From contig NZ_QDKQ01000023.1 of assembly GCF_003116815.1 (NCBI RefSeq), positions 40,120 through 104,119 of the forward strand: 64,000 bases of DNA. Reading direction: 5' to 3'. The notes beneath the pieces are model-generated. The model was not told the origin of the DNA and ran no database searches. It saw only the letters and a program-made list of their open reading frames with translations. This document shows, piece after piece, positions 8,491 through 18,278 of this stretch. The translations under genes and the position numbers were made by a program. Every line of letters starts with the position of its first letter. Position 1 is the first letter of the stretch. This stretch comes from Caulobacter endophyticus (GTDB taxonomy: Bacteria; Pseudomonadota; Alphaproteobacteria; Caulobacterales; Caulobacteraceae).

Positions 8491-10488
8491 TTACGCGAGG
8501 CTCCGCAGGGCTTCGGTGCGGGCGTCCTCGATGCGGACGACCTCCTCGGCCGGAATGTAGTAGTCACGCTTGAAGTTGAAGGTGTGGATGATCGCCGAGG
8601 CCACGAGAGCCACGAACGAGATCACCGCCAGCCACCAGATCTGCCAGATCATCGCGAAGCCCACGACCACCGAGATCCCGGCCAGGACGACGCCCGCGCC
8701 AGTGTTCTTCGGCATGTGGATCGGGATGAACCCGGTCGTCGGCCGCTGGTAGCCACGCTGCTTCATGTCGTGCCAGGCGTCGATCTCGTGGATCACCGGC
8801 GTGAACGCGAAGTTGTAGGCCGGCGGAGGCGACGAGGTCGACCACTCCAGCGTACGGCCGCCCCAGGGGTCGCCCGTCTTGTCGGCGTACTGTTCGCGCT
8901 TCATGAAGCCGACGACCATCTGCATCACGAACGAGATGATGCCGAACAGGATCAGTACGGCGCCGAAGGCCGAGATCACGAACCAGATCTGCAGGCTGTG
9001 GTCTTCGAAGTGGCTGACGCGACGGGTCACGCCCATCAGGCCCAGGACGTAGAGCGGCATGAAGGCGAAGAAGAAGCCGATCTGCCAGAACCAGAACGAC
9101 AGCTTGCCCCAGAACGGATCCAGCTTGAAGCCGAAGGCCTTCGGGAACCAGTACACGATGCCGGCGAACATGCCGAACACCACGCCGCCGATGATCACGT
9201 TGTGGAAGTGGGCGATCAGGAACAGCGAGTTGTGCAGGACGAAGTCGGCGGGCGGAACGGCCAGCAGGACGCCGGTCATGCCGCCGATGACGAAGGTGAC
9301 CATGAAGCCCACGGTCCACAGCATCGGCACTTCGAAGCGGATGCGGCCGCGGTACATCGTGAACAGCCAGTTGAAGATCTTCGCCCCTGTCGGGATCGAG
9401 ATGATCATCGTCGTGATCCCGAAGAACGAGTTCACGCTGGCGCCCGAGCCCATGGTGAAGAAGTGGTGCAGCCACACCAGGTACGACAGGATCGTGATGA
9501 CGACCGTGGCGTAGACCATCGAGCTGTAGCCGAACAGGCGCTTGCTGGAGAAGGTCGAGACAACTTCCGAGAACACGCCGAAGGCCGGCAGCACCAGGAT
9601 GTAGACCTCGGGGTGACCCCAGATCCAGATGAGGTTCACGTACATCATCGGATTGCCGCCGAAGTCGTTCGTGAAGAAGTTGGTGCCGAGGTAGCGGTCC
9701 GAGGACAGCAGGGCCAGGACGGCGGTCAGGATCGGGAAGCTGGCGACGATCAGGACGTTGCTGCACAGCGAGGTCCAGGTGAACACCGGCATCTTCATCA
9801 GGCTCATGCCCGGGGCGCGCATCTTCACGATCGTGACGATCAGGTTGATGCCCGACAGGGTCGTGCCCACGCCCGCGATCTGCAGTGACCAGATATAGTA
9901 GTCGACCCCTACGTCTGGACTGTACGCCAATCCAGACAGCGGCGGATAGGCCAGCCAGCCGGTGCGGGCGAACTCGCCGACGAACAGCGACAGCATCACG
10001 GTGATCGCGCCGCCGACCGTCATCCAGAAGCTGAAGTTGTTCAGGAACGGGAAGGCCACGTCGCGGGCGCCGATCTGCAGCGGCACGACGAGGTTCATCA
10101 GGCCGGTGATCAACGGCATCGCCACGAAGAAGATCATGATCACGCCGTGGGCGGTGAAGACCTGGTCGTAGTGGTGCGGCGGCAGGTAGCCGGCCGCGTC
10201 GCCGAAGGCGATGGCCTGCTGCGCGCGCATCATCAGGGCGTCGGCGAAGCCGCGCAGCAGCATGATGATGGCCAGGATGATGTACATCACCCCGATCTTC
10301 TTGTGGTCGACGCTGGTCAGCCACTCACGCCACAGATAGCCCCAGACCTTGAAATAGGTCAGGGCGGCCAGGACGGTGATCCCACCCAGGGCGACGACCC
10401 CGAAGGTGCCGATCAGGATGGGTTCGTGAAGGGGAATGGCGTCCCATGTGAGACGGCCGAAGATCGTTTTTACGAGGTCCGGGGACAT
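8491..10488 (-). CDS. cyoB: Cytochrome o ubiquinol oxidase subunit I
   Basis: The catalytic subunit has 665 residues (E. coli 663) and oxidises ubiquinol, reduces oxygen to water and pumps protons. All metal ligands are visible: His114 (low-spin heme), His292 and Tyr296 in [10 protein letters not shown] (CuB and its cross-linked Tyr), His341-His342 (CuB), and His427/His429 in [10 protein letters not shown] (hemes). Glu295 of the D-channel is present. The quinol-site Arg and Asp are in [13 protein letters not shown] near residues 79-91, with His114 and nearby Gln109 downstream, which marks a quinol rather than cytochrome c oxidase. Confidence 0.97.
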   Translation of the reverse strand: MSPDLVKTIFGRLTWDAIPLHEPILIGTFGVVALGGITVLAALTYFKVWGYLWREWLTSVDHKKIGVMYIILAIIMLLRGFADALMMRAQQAIAFGDAAGYLPPHHYDQVFTAHGVIMIFFVAMPLITGLMNLVVPLQIGARDVAFPFLNNFSFWMTVGGAITVMLSLFVGEFARTGWLAYPPLSGLAYSPDVGVDYYIWSLQIAGVGTTLSGINLIVTIVKMRAPGMSLMKMPVFTWTSLCSNVLIVASFPILTAVLALLSSDRYLGTNFFTNDFGGNPMMYVNLIWIWGHPEVYILVLPAFGVFSEVVSTFSSKRLFGYSSMVYATVVITILSYLVWLHHFFTMGSGASVNSFFGITTMIISIPTGAKIFNWLFTMYRGRIRFEVPMLWTVGFMVTFVIGGMTGVLLAVPPADFVLHNSLFLIAHFHNVIIGGVVFGMFAGIVYWFPKAFGFKLDPFWGKLSFWFWQIGFFFAFMPLYVLGLMGVTRRVSHFEDHSLQIWFVISAFGAVLILFGIISFVMQMVVGFMKREQYADKTGDPWGGRTLEWSTSSPPPAYNFAFTPVIHEIDAWHDMKQRGYQRPTTGFIPIHMPKNTGAGVVLAGISVVVGFAMIWQIWWLAVISFVALVASAIIHTFNFKRDYYIPAEEVVRIEDARTEALRSLA

Positions 10489-10507
10489 GAATGATCTCTA
10501 GGCTTGA

Positions 10508-11545
10508 TCAGCGCGCTTCGGCGGGCGCGGACTTGGGGGCGCAGAGCGCGGCGATGAACGAGCGGATGCCGCCCTCCCCGCGCCGGGTCCGCTTGTCGTA
10601 TTCGAGCGTGGTGACGTTGTAGACGCCTTCCATGCCCAGGCCGCCCGACTTGTCGATGGCCATCATGTCGTGCTGGCACATCTTGCCCGGCTCGACGCAG
10701 CGGTTGACCGCCTTGTCGAACAGGCCGGCCTCGACCGAGGCGAAGCGTTGCGGCGGAACCTTCTCGCTGGGCTTTTCCAGGACCAGGTAGCGCGTGCCGT
10801 CGAGACGGTCGTTGCTCTTGCGCACGTCGGCCGCCCACTTGTCGAAGTCCGCACGGTTCATGCCGTGGAACTTGAAGCGCATGTGCGAGAAGCCTTCGCC
10901 GCTGTAGTTGGCCGAGAAGCCGTCATAGACGCCCGGCTTGTTGATGACCGCGTGCAGCTTCGTGCGCATGCCGGGCATGGCGTAGATCTGACCGGCCAGG
11001 GCGGGCACGTAGAACGAGTTCATCACCGACGAGGCCGTCAGGTCGAAGTCGATCGGGGTGTCCACCGGCGCGGCCAGTTCGTTGACCGTGGCGATGCCGA
11101 GCTCGGGGTAGATGAACATCCACTTCCAGTCGAGGGCGACGACCTGCACCTTCAGCGGCTTGACGCCTTCGGCGCTGCGGCCCGGCGCGATCCGGTCCAG
11201 CGGACGATACGGGTCCAGCAGGTGGGTGCTGGTCCAGGTCACGGCGCCCAGGATCATGATGATCACCAGCGGGGCGGCCCAGATCACGATCTCGAGCTTG
11301 GTCGAGTGGTGCCACTCGGGGTCGTACTTGGCCGCCGTGTTCGACTGCCGGTACTTCCAGGCGAAGAACAGGGTGAGAATGATCACCGGGACGATGATGA
11401 CGAGCATCAGGACGGTGGACAGGATGATCAGGTCGCGCTGCTGCGCGGCGATGTCGCCGGACGGGTTCATCACCACCCAGTCGCAGCCGCTCAGCAGGAG
11501 CAGCACGGGCAGCAGGGCGAGCTTCTTCAAGGAACTCGGTGTCAT
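10508..11545 (-). CDS. cyoA: Cytochrome o ubiquinol oxidase subunit II
   Basis: This 345-residue protein starts with a lipoprotein signal (lipobox LSGC, Cys24), then two helices (LIILSTVLMLVIIVPVIILTL and LVIIMILGAVTW) and a cupredoxin domain. The region that binds CuA in cytochrome c oxidases lacks the two Cys ligands (NYSGEGFSHMRFKFHGM), as expected for a quinol oxidase. It is the first gene of the cyoABCD-surf1-regBA operon, so the promoter should lie in 11546-11784. No cyoE (heme O synthase) gene is in the cluster. Confidence 0.96.
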   Translation of the reverse strand: MTPSSLKKLALLPVLLLLSGCDWVVMNPSGDIAAQQRDLIILSTVLMLVIIVPVIILTLFFAWKYRQSNTAAKYDPEWHHSTKLEIVIWAAPLVIIMILGAVTWTSTHLLDPYRPLDRIAPGRSAEGVKPLKVQVVALDWKWMFIYPELGIATVNELAAPVDTPIDFDLTASSVMNSFYVPALAGQIYAMPGMRTKLHAVINKPGVYDGFSANYSGEGFSHMRFKFHGMNRADFDKWAADVRKSNDRLDGTRYLVLEKPSEKVPPQRFASVEAGLFDKAVNRCVEPGKMCQHDMMAIDKSGGLGMEGVYNVTTLEYDKRTRRGEGGIRSFIAALCAPKSAPAEAR

Positions 11546-11784
11546 GAGGGACCTGGACTACGGACGTTGGCGGCGCCGTTAAGCCAGTCCGCCAGTGCGT
11601 GACATTGGACCATTTGTCCTAGGGGCAGCCTTAGCACACGAAGCCGTGTTCTTCGAGCGGAGCCGAAGAGGCCTCAAGACGTTTGCCAGGAAGGGTAAGT
11701 TGGTCTCATGCTCGGACTCAGACCGTCGAAAAGGCGGCTGAAAAGAGTTTGGGACGAAAACAACAGGAATAGGCGCGTAGCTGC
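11546..11784. promoter_or_regulatory. Divergent promoter region cyoA / MFS
   Basis: This 239-bp gap separates divergently transcribed cyoA and the MFS gene. It contains a short inverted repeat GGAC-CATTT-GTCC at 11607-11619 upstream of cyoA. The RegA recognition sequence is too loose for me to assign a site by eye. Confidence 0.4.
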
Positions 11785-13134
11785 ATGAACCAGGATTTCG
11801 CAATTCCGACGTCATCGGGCCTAGAGCGTGACGCACGGCGATTGCATGCCGATCACAAGGGGGTGCGCCCCGGCGAGATCGCCATCGGCGTGATCATCGG
11901 CCGGACCTCGGAATTCTTCGACTTTTTCGTCTACGCCATCGCCTCGGTGCTGGTGTTTCCGCAGCTCTTCTTCCCCTTCGTCGACCGGCTGACGGGGGTG
12001 CTCTGCTCCTTCGCCATCTTCTCGCTGGCCTTCGTCGCCCGGCCGATCGGCTCGGCGATCTTCGGGGCCATCGACCGCAACTATGGGCGCGGCGTGAAGC
12101 TGACCATCGCCCTCTTCCTGCTCGGCGGCTCGACGGCCGCCATCAGCTTCCTGCCGGGCTACGCCACGGCCGGCGTCCTGTCGATCTGGGCGCTGGCGGC
12201 CTTCCGCATCGGCCAGGGTCTGGCGCTGGCCGGCGCCTGGGACGGCATGGCCTCGCTGCTGGCTCTCAACGCGCCTGAGAAGAAGCGTGGCTGGTACGCC
12301 ATGATCCCGCAGCTGGGCGCGCCCTTCGGCTTCATGCTGGCCAGCGGCCTCTTCGCCTACTTCGTCGCCAGCCTTGGCTCGGCCGACTTCCTCGACTGGG
12401 GCTGGCGCTACCCGTTCTTCGCGGCCTTCGCGATCAATGTCGTGGCCCTGTTCGCTCGCCTGCGCATCGTCGCCACCGAGGAGTTCGGAAAGCTGTTCGA
12501 GAAGGGCCAGCTCAGCCCCGTGCCGATCACCAGCCTGCTGAAGGCCCAGGGCGGCAACGTGCTGATCGGCGCCTTCGCCCCGCTGGCCACCTTCGCGATG
12601 TTCCACCTGGTCACGGTGTTCCCGCTGTCGTGGGTGTCGCTGCATGACGATGGCGGCGAGGCGCTGAACTTCCTGCGCATCGAACTGGCCGGCGCCCTGG
12701 TCGGCGTGGTGGGCATCATGGCCTCGGGCTGGATCGCCGACCGCATCAGCCGCCAGAACCAGCTGGCCCTCTCGGCCGTGCTGATCGGCGTGTTCAGCCT
12801 CGCCGCGCCGTGGCTGCTCGACGCCGGCAGCGTTGGCCAGACCATCTACGTGGTCGCCGGCTTCGCGATCCTGGGCCTTTCGTTCGGTCAGGCCTCGGGC
12901 GCGGTCAGCTCCGGCTTCCTGCGCAAGTACCGCTACACCGGCTCGGCCGTGGTGTCGGACCTGTCGTGGCTGGTCGGCGCCGGTTTCGCGCCCCTCGCCG
13001 CCCTGGCGCTCGCCACCTTCTGGGGTCTGCCGGCCATCGGCCTCTACCTGGCCTCGGGTGCGGTGGCGACGCTGATCGCACTCAGCCTCGACCGCCGTCG
13101 CCGGCTTCACGCCAAGGCCAAGACTAGCGCCTGA
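11785..13134 (+). CDS. MFS transporter, metabolite:H+ symporter type
   Basis: This 449-residue inner-membrane protein has about twelve helices. GAIDRNYGRGVKL between helices 2 and 3 is the G-x-x-x-D-R-x-G-R motif of major facilitator carriers, and the early GRTSEFFDFFVYAIAS resembles the start of the metabolite:H+ symporter (ProP/ShiA/KgtP) group, where it reads EWYDFFLYG. Substrates in that group are osmolytes, shikimate or dicarboxylates; I cannot choose. It is divergent from the oxidase operon and convergent with the DUF2147 gene. Confidence 0.85.
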   Translation: MNQDFAIPTSSGLERDARRLHADHKGVRPGEIAIGVIIGRTSEFFDFFVYAIASVLVFPQLFFPFVDRLTGVLCSFAIFSLAFVARPIGSAIFGAIDRNYGRGVKLTIALFLLGGSTAAISFLPGYATAGVLSIWALAAFRIGQGLALAGAWDGMASLLALNAPEKKRGWYAMIPQLGAPFGFMLASGLFAYFVASLGSADFLDWGWRYPFFAAFAINVVALFARLRIVATEEFGKLFEKGQLSPVPITSLLKAQGGNVLIGAFAPLATFAMFHLVTVFPLSWVSLHDDGGEALNFLRIELAGALVGVVGIMASGWIADRISRQNQLALSAVLIGVFSLAAPWLLDAGSVGQTIYVVAGFAILGLSFGQASGAVSSGFLRKYRYTGSAVVSDLSWLVGAGFAPLAALALATFWGLPAIGLYLASGAVATLIALSLDRRRRLHAKAKTSA

Positions 13135-13152
13135 TCTGAAGTGAAATGGTCT

Positions 13153-13178
13153 CCCGCGTCGCCCTCAGGCGACGCGGG
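13153..13178. terminator. Hairpin between MFS and DUF2147 genes
   Basis: CCCGCGTCGCC-CTCA-GGCGACGCGGG is a perfect 11-bp stem in the convergent gap. It overlaps the last codons of the DUF2147 gene (stop at 13165). There is no strong T tract on either strand. Confidence 0.55.
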
Positions 13179-13611
13179 TCCAGACCTGGGTTTTGCAGAG
13201 GAAGTTGCCAAGCACGCAGCCCCTGGCCCGCAGCTTGCCGGCGTCCAGCACCAGAACCCGGCCCGAGAAGGTCATGTTGATATCCGGCGCGAAGACCTTG
13301 CCGCGCCATTCGCCCTTGTCCCCGGGCGAGAAGTCCCTCAGCAGCTGTCGCCCCAGAAGCTCGCCGCCCGAGCCCTTGCGCGCGTCGGTGCGCGCTTCGT
13401 CATTCGCCCAGACCACATAGCCGCAGACCTCCGGCCCGCACGGCTTGATCTCCACATGGACGCTGCCCTTGGGATTGCGCCAGACGCCGTAGATGCCGTC
13501 CGTCGATGGCGGAGTCTGGGTCTGGGCTTGGGCGGCTCCGGCCAGCCATGCCCCCAGGGCAAGCGCCCCCAGCCCCAGGGCCTTCGCTAATCCGCGCTTC
13601 GATGACGACAT
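13165..13611 (-). CDS. Secreted DUF2147-family protein
   Basis: The 148-residue protein has a Sec signal (LGLGALALGAWLAGAAQAQ) and a small beta-rich domain with the DUF2147 pattern: IYGVWRNPKGSVHVEI, paired cysteines in CGPEVCGYVVW, and a C-terminal RGCVLGNFLCKTQVWTR. The four cysteines probably form disulfides in the periplasm. The biochemical role of the family is unknown. A paralogue lies at 28687-29115. Confidence 0.85.
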   Translation of the reverse strand: MSSSKRGLAKALGLGALALGAWLAGAAQAQTQTPPSTDGIYGVWRNPKGSVHVEIKPCGPEVCGYVVWANDEARTDARKGSGGELLGRQLLRDFSPGDKGEWRGKVFAPDINMTFSGRVLVLDAGKLRARGCVLGNFLCKTQVWTRVA

Positions 13612-13860
13612 GGCTGCTGCCCTCCCCCGTTTCCCGGACGGTCGGCCGGACCGCTCCCGCCGTCAAGCACGGGCATGTCCGGGAAGAGCTCAGGGCATCT
13701 GGCTGAGGGGCGCACCCCGGGGCATTCCCCAGATCATGCAGCCCCATACCAGCCAGGGATCACGGCGCCAGCGATAGCTGATGCGTCCTGGGGTTAGCTG
13801 GTTCCGCGCACGGCGTTCCCCACTTCTCCGGAGCGGCTGGGCTCCGGATCCCGCGGGCCT
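13612..13860. other. Intergenic region, no gene seen
   Basis: This 249-bp gap holds the DUF2147 promoter side and a 7-bp-stem hairpin, CCGGAGC-GGCTGG-GCTCCGG, at 13828-13847 just beyond the pseudogene stop. I see no supported coding sequence. Confidence 0.4.
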
Positions 13861-14237
13861 TCAGGGAAAGATTGGCGCCGTGGTGCTGTAGGTGAGCATG
13901 CCGTCGATCTGGCAGAAGCCCGGCGAGCCCGGAATGCCGCTCGAGAAGCTGTTGAAACCTATATATTGGCCGTCGACGGGCGGTGCGGTCAGGTTCTGAT
14001 TGTGCGCTGAGAGCGTGCCCTGGCACTGGCCCACGGGATGGTGGTATCCGAAATTGGTGATCCTGACCGGAAATATGGAGTAAGTGTCGAGGTCGATGAA
14101 CCACGGGGCGCTCGTCGGCGTCAGGATGAAGCCACAGGTCCAGATATATAAGCCTCCGCCGGACGAGAACGTGGCCGATGTTATCGTGCCGCTGAACTGG
14201 CCAGGCGGCAGGCGAGAAGGACGCAACGCTTCAGCAT
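13861..14237 (-). pseudogene. Degraded paralogue of the neighbouring secreted protein
   Basis: A frame from 14226 to 13861 encodes GTITSATFSSGGGLYIWTCGF and ends GSPGFCQIDGMLTYSTTAPIFP. This matches the second half of the intact protein at 14388-14897 (GTWVCGILVAPSGFPW and GSPNACVINGYLTSNKTVIVNP). The only sensible start, ATG at 14237 encoding MLKRCVLLACRLA, resembles that paralogue's MLKSASVLAA but is in a different frame and hits a stop after about 18 codons. About 50 residues of the mature N-terminus are missing. I read this as a deletion plus frameshift; TTG-14226 would give a 121-residue protein with no signal peptide. Confidence 0.6.
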
Positions 14238-14321
14238 GCTGCTCTCTGCTTGATGATTGGGCGTGAGGCGAACCGCAGTCGCGGCGAGCATGTGGGCCTC
14301 GAAGGCGTCTTGAAAGGAAAA

Positions 14322-14347
14322 CGCCGGAGGCCCGAAGGCCCCCGGCG
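14322..14347 (-). terminator. Terminator of the secreted protein gene
   Basis: On the minus strand the 11-bp stem CGCCGGGGGCC-TTCG-GGCCTCCGGCG is followed by TTTTCCTTTC, 40 bp beyond the stop at 14388. It is a good intrinsic terminator with a TTCG loop. Confidence 0.85.
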
Positions 14348-14387
14348 AGTCGAGGGGTAGAGGGGATTATAAGTCCGCCCCCTGTCC

Positions 14388-14897
14388 TCAGGGGTTGACG
14401 ATGACCGTCTTGTTGGACGTCAGGTAGCCGTTGATCACGCAGGCGTTCGGCGAGCCGGGGATCGTCGCGCCCGTGAAGGTGATCCGCTGGAGGGTGTCAT
14501 CCCACTCGCCGAACACGTCGCCCGAGCAGGTGCCGGCGATCGAGGTGGCGGAGATGCCGGTCACCTTGATGTAGTCCTTGCCCGTCGAGGAGTCGTGATA
14601 GGGCTGCAGGCTCCACGGGAAGCCCGACGGCGCGACGAGGATGCCGCACACCCAGGTGCCGCCCGAGAAGCTGCCGCTGTTCACGTTGCCGGTGGTGGCG
14701 CTGGTGATGTTGGCGTTCAGGCTGGTCACGCAGTCGGCCGTGGTGGTCTGCTGCAGGTTCAGGGTGCCCGACAGATTGATGTTCGACAGGCTGGTCGGGG
14801 AGAAGGTGCCCAGGACCGGGGCGGCGTTGGCTTGGCCGGCGAGGGCCAGCAGGGCGGCCGCGGCGGTGGCGGCCAGAACAGAAGCGCTCTTCAACAT
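14388..14897 (-). CDS. Small secreted protein of unknown function
   Basis: The protein has 169 residues with a clear Sec signal (VLAATAAAALLALAGQANA, cleavage after ANA) and a Ser/Thr/Gly-rich mature part with cysteines in TADCVTS, GTWVCGI, AGTCSGD and PNACVING. These probably form two disulfides. The ribosome site GAGAGGAAG lies 7 bases before the ATG. I do not recognise the family. A broken copy sits directly downstream at 13861-14237, so this is a local tandem duplication. Confidence 0.8.
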   Translation of the reverse strand: MLKSASVLAATAAAALLALAGQANAAPVLGTFSPTSLSNINLSGTLNLQQTTTADCVTSLNANITSATTGNVNSGSFSGGTWVCGILVAPSGFPWSLQPYHDSSTGKDYIKVTGISATSIAGTCSGDVFGEWDDTLQRITFTGATIPGSPNACVINGYLTSNKTVIVNP

Positions 14898-15064
14898 GAC
14901 GTCTTCCTCTCAGTTGTTCTTTTGCAACTCCTCATCCGGGAGCGCCCTGATTACAACCTTCGCGTCACAAGGGAGTCAAATGAAAAAATCAATAACTTCA
15001 ATATGATATAAAGAGTAAGACGCCAACGCCCGGCGCTCCGGCAAGGAGCGTCGGGTGAAAAAGT

Positions 15065-15088
15065 CGCCGCCCCGTTTCCAGGGCGGCG
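15065..15088 (-). terminator. Terminator of TonB receptor gene
   Basis: On the minus strand CGCCGCCC-TGGAAACG-GGGCGGCG is followed by ACTTTTT, 17 bp past the stop at 15105. Confidence 0.85.
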
Positions 15089-15104
15089 AGGCGCCGAGAT
15101 AAGC

Positions 15105-18059
15105 CTAGAAGCGCTTTGACACGCTGACCGCGATGAGACGGGGATCGAGGGTGAAGACGTTGGCCGTGAGGCCAGTGTCGTCGCTGTTGGTGAAGCTGTC
15201 GGTGATGGGGGTCTTGTCGAACAGGTTCTTGACGTAGGCCTGGAAGATCAGCCCGTCGGCGGGCTTCTCCAGCGTCACCGAGACGTTGACGTTGTCCCAC
15301 GCCTTCAGGCGGTCGTAGGTGGTGTTGTAGACCCGCGCATAGCTGCTGCCCTGGTAGTAGTAGTCGCCGCGCAGCGTCAGCTCCCAGTCGTCCTTGAAGA
15401 AGGTGTATTGGGCGCCGACGTTGGCGGTCCAGTTCGGGGCGTTGGGCAGTTCGTTGCCGCTCAGGTCGGCGTTGAAGCCCCGGCCGCCGTTCGGCGCCTC
15501 GGTCAGCGGGTCGTAGGTGAAGCCGTAGATGCGCCAGAACGGCAGGTTCGAGGTGAAGTTCGGGTTGAACGTCCCCGTCCGCAGCGAGCCGCCGCACAGC
15601 GCCTGCAGCGCCGCCACCGTGGTGTCCGCCGGCAGGTTGCGTTGCAGGATCGTCTGGACGTGCCTGGTCGGGGCCACGCAGTTCGACGGAACCTGCAGCC
15701 ACGGCCGCAGAACCGTCCAGTCGGCGTTGCCCTGGGTGCGGTTCATGACGTCGATGGAGCCTTCGCCATCGTCGATCCTGGTGTTCAGGTAGCCGAGGTT
15801 GGCGTCCATCCGGAAATTGCGGTTGGGACGCCAGATCGTCTCCAGCTCCAGGCCCCAGGTGCGCGAGTCGAAGTTCTCGTTCAGCGAGATCCGGTCGACG
15901 ATCTGCGAGACCTGATAGTCCTTGTAGTCGTAGTAGAACGCCGTGGCGTTCAGGCGCAGGGCGCCGCCGGCCAGGGTGTTCTTGGTGCCGATCTCGAAGG
16001 CGTTGACGTATTCGGGATCGAAGGTCTGGGCCAACGGCTGGTACTGGATCACGGCGGGGTTGATATCGACCCGCGGCGGGTTGGCGCCGCCGCCCTTGTA
16101 GCCTCGCGAGAACGAGGCGTAGACCAGGGTGTCCTGGGTGAAGCTCAGCTGCGGCTTCCAGTCCACGACCAGGCGGCCGGTGACCGCGTCCCACTGCTGG
16201 TCGATGTCGGGCAGAGCCGGATAGTCGCGGCTGACATAGCCGCCCGAAAGCTGACCCGGATTGCCGCGGTCCGCGCCCAGCAGCAACTGGCTGGGATAGG
16301 GCGTGCTGACCTTGCGGTCGTCGGTGTAGCGCAGGCCGGCCGTCAGTCGCCATTCTGGCGTCAGGTCGAAATAGGCCTCGCCGAAGACGCCCCACGACCG
16401 AGTGTGGATCTGGTTCTTGCTGCGGAAGTAGTTGTGGCCGTCGCCCGCCAGGTTATCCAGCGAGGTCGGATCGACGTAGATGCATTCCTTGGTCGTCGCC
16501 GGCGTACAAGGCTGCGTCTGGCGGCCCAGGTTGGACGGCGCTCCGATCACGACGTTGTAGTAGTACTCCGCCAGGAACGAGAACAGGTTGTTGAAGACGA
16601 AGTAGTCGTCGTTCGACTTGAAGTCGATGTAATTGGCGCCCAGGCTGAAGTTGAAGCGCCCCTCGTAGGACGACTGCAGGCGCAGTTCCTGGGTCCACTG
16701 GCGGTTATCCGAGCGGCTCAGGTCGACCGAGAGCATCCGGTTAGAACGCCCGAGCTGCGGATCGTTGTAGTAGCCGCCGGGCGTCGGGGTGGTCGGCGCG
16801 ACGATCGGCCGACCCAGGACGTCGTACAGGCCTTCCGAGCTGTTGAAGATCGGATTGGAGACGAAGCGGTTGTAGTCCTGCGACGAGTAGTAGTCGTCCT
16901 TGGCGTAGGCCGTCTGCGAGATCAGCTTCAGATTGTCGCTGAGATCGAACTCCATGTTGAACTGATAGACATCGTTCTTCACGCGGAAGATCGGGTCGTA
17001 GCTCGTGGCGATCTCGCGCAGGTCCCGCGACTGGGTCAGGCCGGCATACGGGTTGACGCCCGGGTTCACCGCGTACACGGCCTGCCGGTCGGCGGTGTAG
17101 CCGTAGTTCATGCTGGCCAGGAAGACGTGGGCGAAGGCGCCGCCGTTGGGCACGCCGTAGGCCGCGTCGCTGTAGAGCGAACCGGGCAGGCAGCCCTGGC
17201 TCAGGCGGTTGCGGACGACCTGCGAGGTGATGGCCACGCCGCCGATCGAGGTCGGGCCCGGATCGGTGGTGCAGAGCTGCTTGCCGGTGCGCGAACGCTG
17301 GTCGTCTTCCTCGAAGTGCTCCCAGATCAGGTTGCTGCGGAAGCGGTCGTTCGGCTCGAAAGCCAGCGACAGGCGCGTGGACCACAGGTCGCGATCGTTG
17401 ACGTGCGTGTCGTTGAAGCTGTTGTAGTCGAAGCCGTCGCGCTTGGTCATCGACCCGGCCAGGCGAACGGCGAAGGCCTCGCCTAGCGGCACGTTGACCA
17501 GGCCCTGCATGCGGCGGCTGTCGTAGTTGCCCGCCTCGCCCTTGATGAAGCCCTCGAACTTATGGCTGGGCAGGTTCGGGATCATGTTGACCACGCCGCC
17601 GGTGGCGTTGCGGCCATACAGCGTGCCCTGGGGACCGCGCAGCACTTCCACGCGCTGGACGTCCAGGTACTCCTGCTCGAACAGGCGGTTGCGGATCAGC
17701 GGGGTGGAATTGAAGCTCACGGCGACGGCAGGGTCGCTGCTGGCCGAGATCGCCTTGGTCCCGACCCCACGGATCGAGAAGTTGTACATGCTGAAGTTGG
17801 CCTTGGAGAACGAGACGTTCGGCACGGCCCGGACCAGTTCCGAGCCGCCTTCGATCTTCATCTCGTTCAGCGCTTCCGAAGACAGGGCCGAGACGGCGAT
17901 CGGCACCTGCTGGATCGACTCTTCACGCTTCTGGGCCGTGACGATGACGTCCTCGACCTGGGTCGCTTCCTGCGCGAAAGCCTGGCCCGCCCCGGCGGCG
18001 AGCGCAAAAATCGACGCGGTTACAGCCAGACGCGCGCGAACGCAGGGCTTTGAAGCCAT
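15105..18059 (-). CDS. TonB-dependent receptor
   Basis: This is a full-length 984-residue outer-membrane receptor. It has a signal peptide ending AGQAFAQ, TonB box VEDVIVTAQKR, plug motifs (NFSIRGVG and VEVLRGPQGTLYGRNATGG), a 22-strand-type barrel and a C-terminal VSVSKRF. The long plug-barrel type with VEDVIVTAQKR is the expanded alphaproteobacterial family that imports hydrophobic or aromatic compounds as well as siderophores. It is divergent from the FAD dehydrogenase across a 271-bp region holding palindromes also found at the tetR/coq4 promoter. This suggests it imports the substrate of that pathway (inference). Confidence 0.93.
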   Translation of the reverse strand: MASKPCVRARLAVTASIFALAAGAGQAFAQEATQVEDVIVTAQKREESIQQVPIAVSALSSEALNEMKIEGGSELVRAVPNVSFSKANFSMYNFSIRGVGTKAISASSDPAVAVSFNSTPLIRNRLFEQEYLDVQRVEVLRGPQGTLYGRNATGGVVNMIPNLPSHKFEGFIKGEAGNYDSRRMQGLVNVPLGEAFAVRLAGSMTKRDGFDYNSFNDTHVNDRDLWSTRLSLAFEPNDRFRSNLIWEHFEEDDQRSRTGKQLCTTDPGPTSIGGVAITSQVVRNRLSQGCLPGSLYSDAAYGVPNGGAFAHVFLASMNYGYTADRQAVYAVNPGVNPYAGLTQSRDLREIATSYDPIFRVKNDVYQFNMEFDLSDNLKLISQTAYAKDDYYSSQDYNRFVSNPIFNSSEGLYDVLGRPIVAPTTPTPGGYYNDPQLGRSNRMLSVDLSRSDNRQWTQELRLQSSYEGRFNFSLGANYIDFKSNDDYFVFNNLFSFLAEYYYNVVIGAPSNLGRQTQPCTPATTKECIYVDPTSLDNLAGDGHNYFRSKNQIHTRSWGVFGEAYFDLTPEWRLTAGLRYTDDRKVSTPYPSQLLLGADRGNPGQLSGGYVSRDYPALPDIDQQWDAVTGRLVVDWKPQLSFTQDTLVYASFSRGYKGGGANPPRVDINPAVIQYQPLAQTFDPEYVNAFEIGTKNTLAGGALRLNATAFYYDYKDYQVSQIVDRISLNENFDSRTWGLELETIWRPNRNFRMDANLGYLNTRIDDGEGSIDVMNRTQGNADWTVLRPWLQVPSNCVAPTRHVQTILQRNLPADTTVAALQALCGGSLRTGTFNPNFTSNLPFWRIYGFTYDPLTEAPNGGRGFNADLSGNELPNAPNWTANVGAQYTFFKDDWELTLRGDYYYQGSSYARVYNTTYDRLKAWDNVNVSVTLEKPADGLIFQAYVKNLFDKTPITDSFTNSDDTGLTANVFTLDPRLIAVSVSKRF

Positions 18060-18205
18060 GCTATTTCCTCCCCTACCCCGACCCAGCTCTCCGTCCAGGC
18101 CGACGAACGTTTCCCCCGCCCCAAATCAATCTCCGACGGCATTGGCGGACGCGCCGACGGTTGGGTTGTACGATCTACCTATTCACTAGCATGTCAATAC
18201 ATTAC

Positions 18206-18220
18206 TTACACCGATGTTCA
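18206..18220. promoter_or_regulatory. Putative TetR-family operator half of regulon (site 1)
   Basis: TTACACCGATGTTCA contains ACAC-CG-ATGT, one mismatch from the ACAT-CG-ATGT core at 29961-29970. It sits immediately upstream of the putative -35 element of the TonB receptor. Confidence 0.45.
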
Positions 18221-18278
18221 GTTCCCTGACGTAAGTTCCGTACGGCTACGTAGCGCTCCCAATGACGCCGAATTAATA

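Noticed and set aside
15408-17486. 692-codon open frame on the plus strand inside the TonB receptor
   Set aside because: Antisense shadow; the minus-strand receptor has full plug and barrel motifs.
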